Below are positions 21,968-22,243 of a DNA stretch of 22,243 bases, in pieces. The position numbers and the translations under genes are program-made. Under the pieces are notes generated by a model. That model made no database searches. It saw nothing but the letters and a program-made list of their open reading frames with translations, and was not told where the DNA came from. Every line of letters begins with the position of its first letter. Positions within the stretch are counted from its first letter, which is position 1. This DNA is from JBATTK01 sp049670505 (GTDB taxonomy: Bacteria; Bacteroidota; Bacteroidia; Flavobacteriales; Flavobacteriaceae), in NCBI GenBank assembly GCA_049670505.1, contig JBATTK010000095.1, positions 1 through 22,243 of the forward strand, read 5' to 3'.

Positions 21968-21987
21968 ATTCCTGCGAAGGCAGGAAT
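21968..21987. repeat. GAAG-loop hairpin before the second GIY-YIG gene
   Basis: ATTCCTGC-GAAG-GCAGGAAT is a perfect 8-bp stem, preceded by GTC and followed by CC, a layout of the REP type. It lies 9 nt after the trpB stop and 10 nt before the GIY-YIG ATG. It shares its loop and five of eight stem pairs with the hairpin at 15189; the other three pairs are changed on both strands. Confidence 0.75.
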
Positions 21988-21997
21988 CCATAAATAT

Positions 21998-22243
21998 ATG
22001 TACAAAACCATACATCAATACTATATCTATATCCTTACCAATAAAAAGAACGGGACACTTTACATTGGCATGACCAATGATTTGGAAAGAAGAGTGTTTG
22101 AACATAAAAATAAGTCGATCGATGGTTTTACAAAGAAATATAGTTTGGATAAATTGGTCTTTATGGAAACATATCAACATGTAAATGATGCTATTTTGCG
22201 TGAGAAGCGTTTGAAAAAGTGGAAAAGACAATGGAAAATAAAC
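21998..22243 (+). CDS. GIY-YIG nuclease family protein (partial, runs off the edge)
   Basis: Eighty-two codons are in the window with no stop. The start MYKTIHQYYIYILTNKKNGT leads into the GIY-YIG core: YIY (9-11), YIG (22-24), Arg31/Arg32, His36 and Glu69 in ILREKRLKKWKRQWKIN. The tail matches the first GIY-YIG protein (98 aa) closely, so perhaps 15-20 residues are missing. It begins 10 nt after a GAAG-loop hairpin and 39 nt after trpB, in the slot where trpA would be expected. Like its partner it looks catalytically intact and lacks any extra DNA-binding domain. Confidence 0.88.
   Translation, partial: MYKTIHQYYIYILTNKKNGTLYIGMTNDLERRVFEHKNKSIDGFTKKYSLDKLVFMETYQHVNDAILREKRLKKWKRQWKIN

Noticed and set aside
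21905..22231. 108-codon minus-strand ORF at the right edge
   Set aside because: It is antisense to the end of trpB and to the partial GIY-YIG gene and crosses the GAAG hairpin.

Overview
The window looks like the chromosome of a marine-type member of the Flavobacteriaceae (Bacteroidetes). The evidence is the gene set (a DUF1800/DUF1501 pair, DUF2851, a PspC-like protein beside a K+ channel, and a marR-nitroreductase-yceI cluster), low GC with A/T-rich gaps, very few Shine-Dalgarno sites, and several promoters of the Bacteroidetes type (TTTG, about 19 nt, TAnnTTTG). The tRNA-Thr/Tyr/Gly block next to hpf, a Xer-type recombinase and rpsU is also typical of the phylum, where it normally leads into tuf (expected just left of base 1).

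Layout. Positions 15-13071 lie entirely on the minus strand. Reading in the direction of transcription: DUF1800 and DUF1501 proteins (13071-10494); two secreted thioredoxin-fold proteins (10400-9849 and 9678-9061); a single-domain rhodanese (8985-8674); a DUF2851/PspC-like/K+ channel operon (8619-6089); an AGCS amino-acid symporter abutting a helix-hairpin-helix protein and an acyl-CoA dehydrogenase (5999-2312); rpsU with an unusually good Shine-Dalgarno site and its own promoter and terminator; a Xer-type recombinase and hpf; and a tRNA operon. Strand use switches at 13072-13241. From there a plus-strand marR-nitroreductase-yceI operon runs to a terminator at 15000, and a tryptophan operon fills the rest.

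The tryptophan operon is the most interesting part. A consensus Bacteroidetes promoter (15019-15049) precedes an 18-codon leader ORF with three consecutive Trp codons. This is followed by a strong intrinsic terminator and a mutually exclusive antiterminator pairing, which together make a complete ribosome-mediated attenuator. Then come trpE, trpG, trpD, trpC, trpF and trpB, covering chorismate to tryptophan except for the TrpA subunit, which is expected beyond the right edge.

Every junction of this operon is invaded by repetitive DNA. A GIY-YIG nuclease-like gene sits between the attenuator and trpE, and a second one follows trpB. Each is preceded by a perfect 8-bp hairpin with the same GAAG loop and compensated stem changes. 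TrpG has both its N- and C-terminal tails encoded by oppositely oriented copies of one GC-rich palindromic repeat. A ~150-bp unit is tandemly repeated between trpG and trpD. Related palindromes stand before trpC and trpF, and another palindrome before trpB. The gaps between the protein-coding genes of the minus-strand half are short and show no such dispersed repeats; only the tRNA gaps there are repeat-rich. The best candidates for something undescribed are the hairpin-plus-GIY-YIG module and the repeat-loaded trp operon behind a Trp attenuator.
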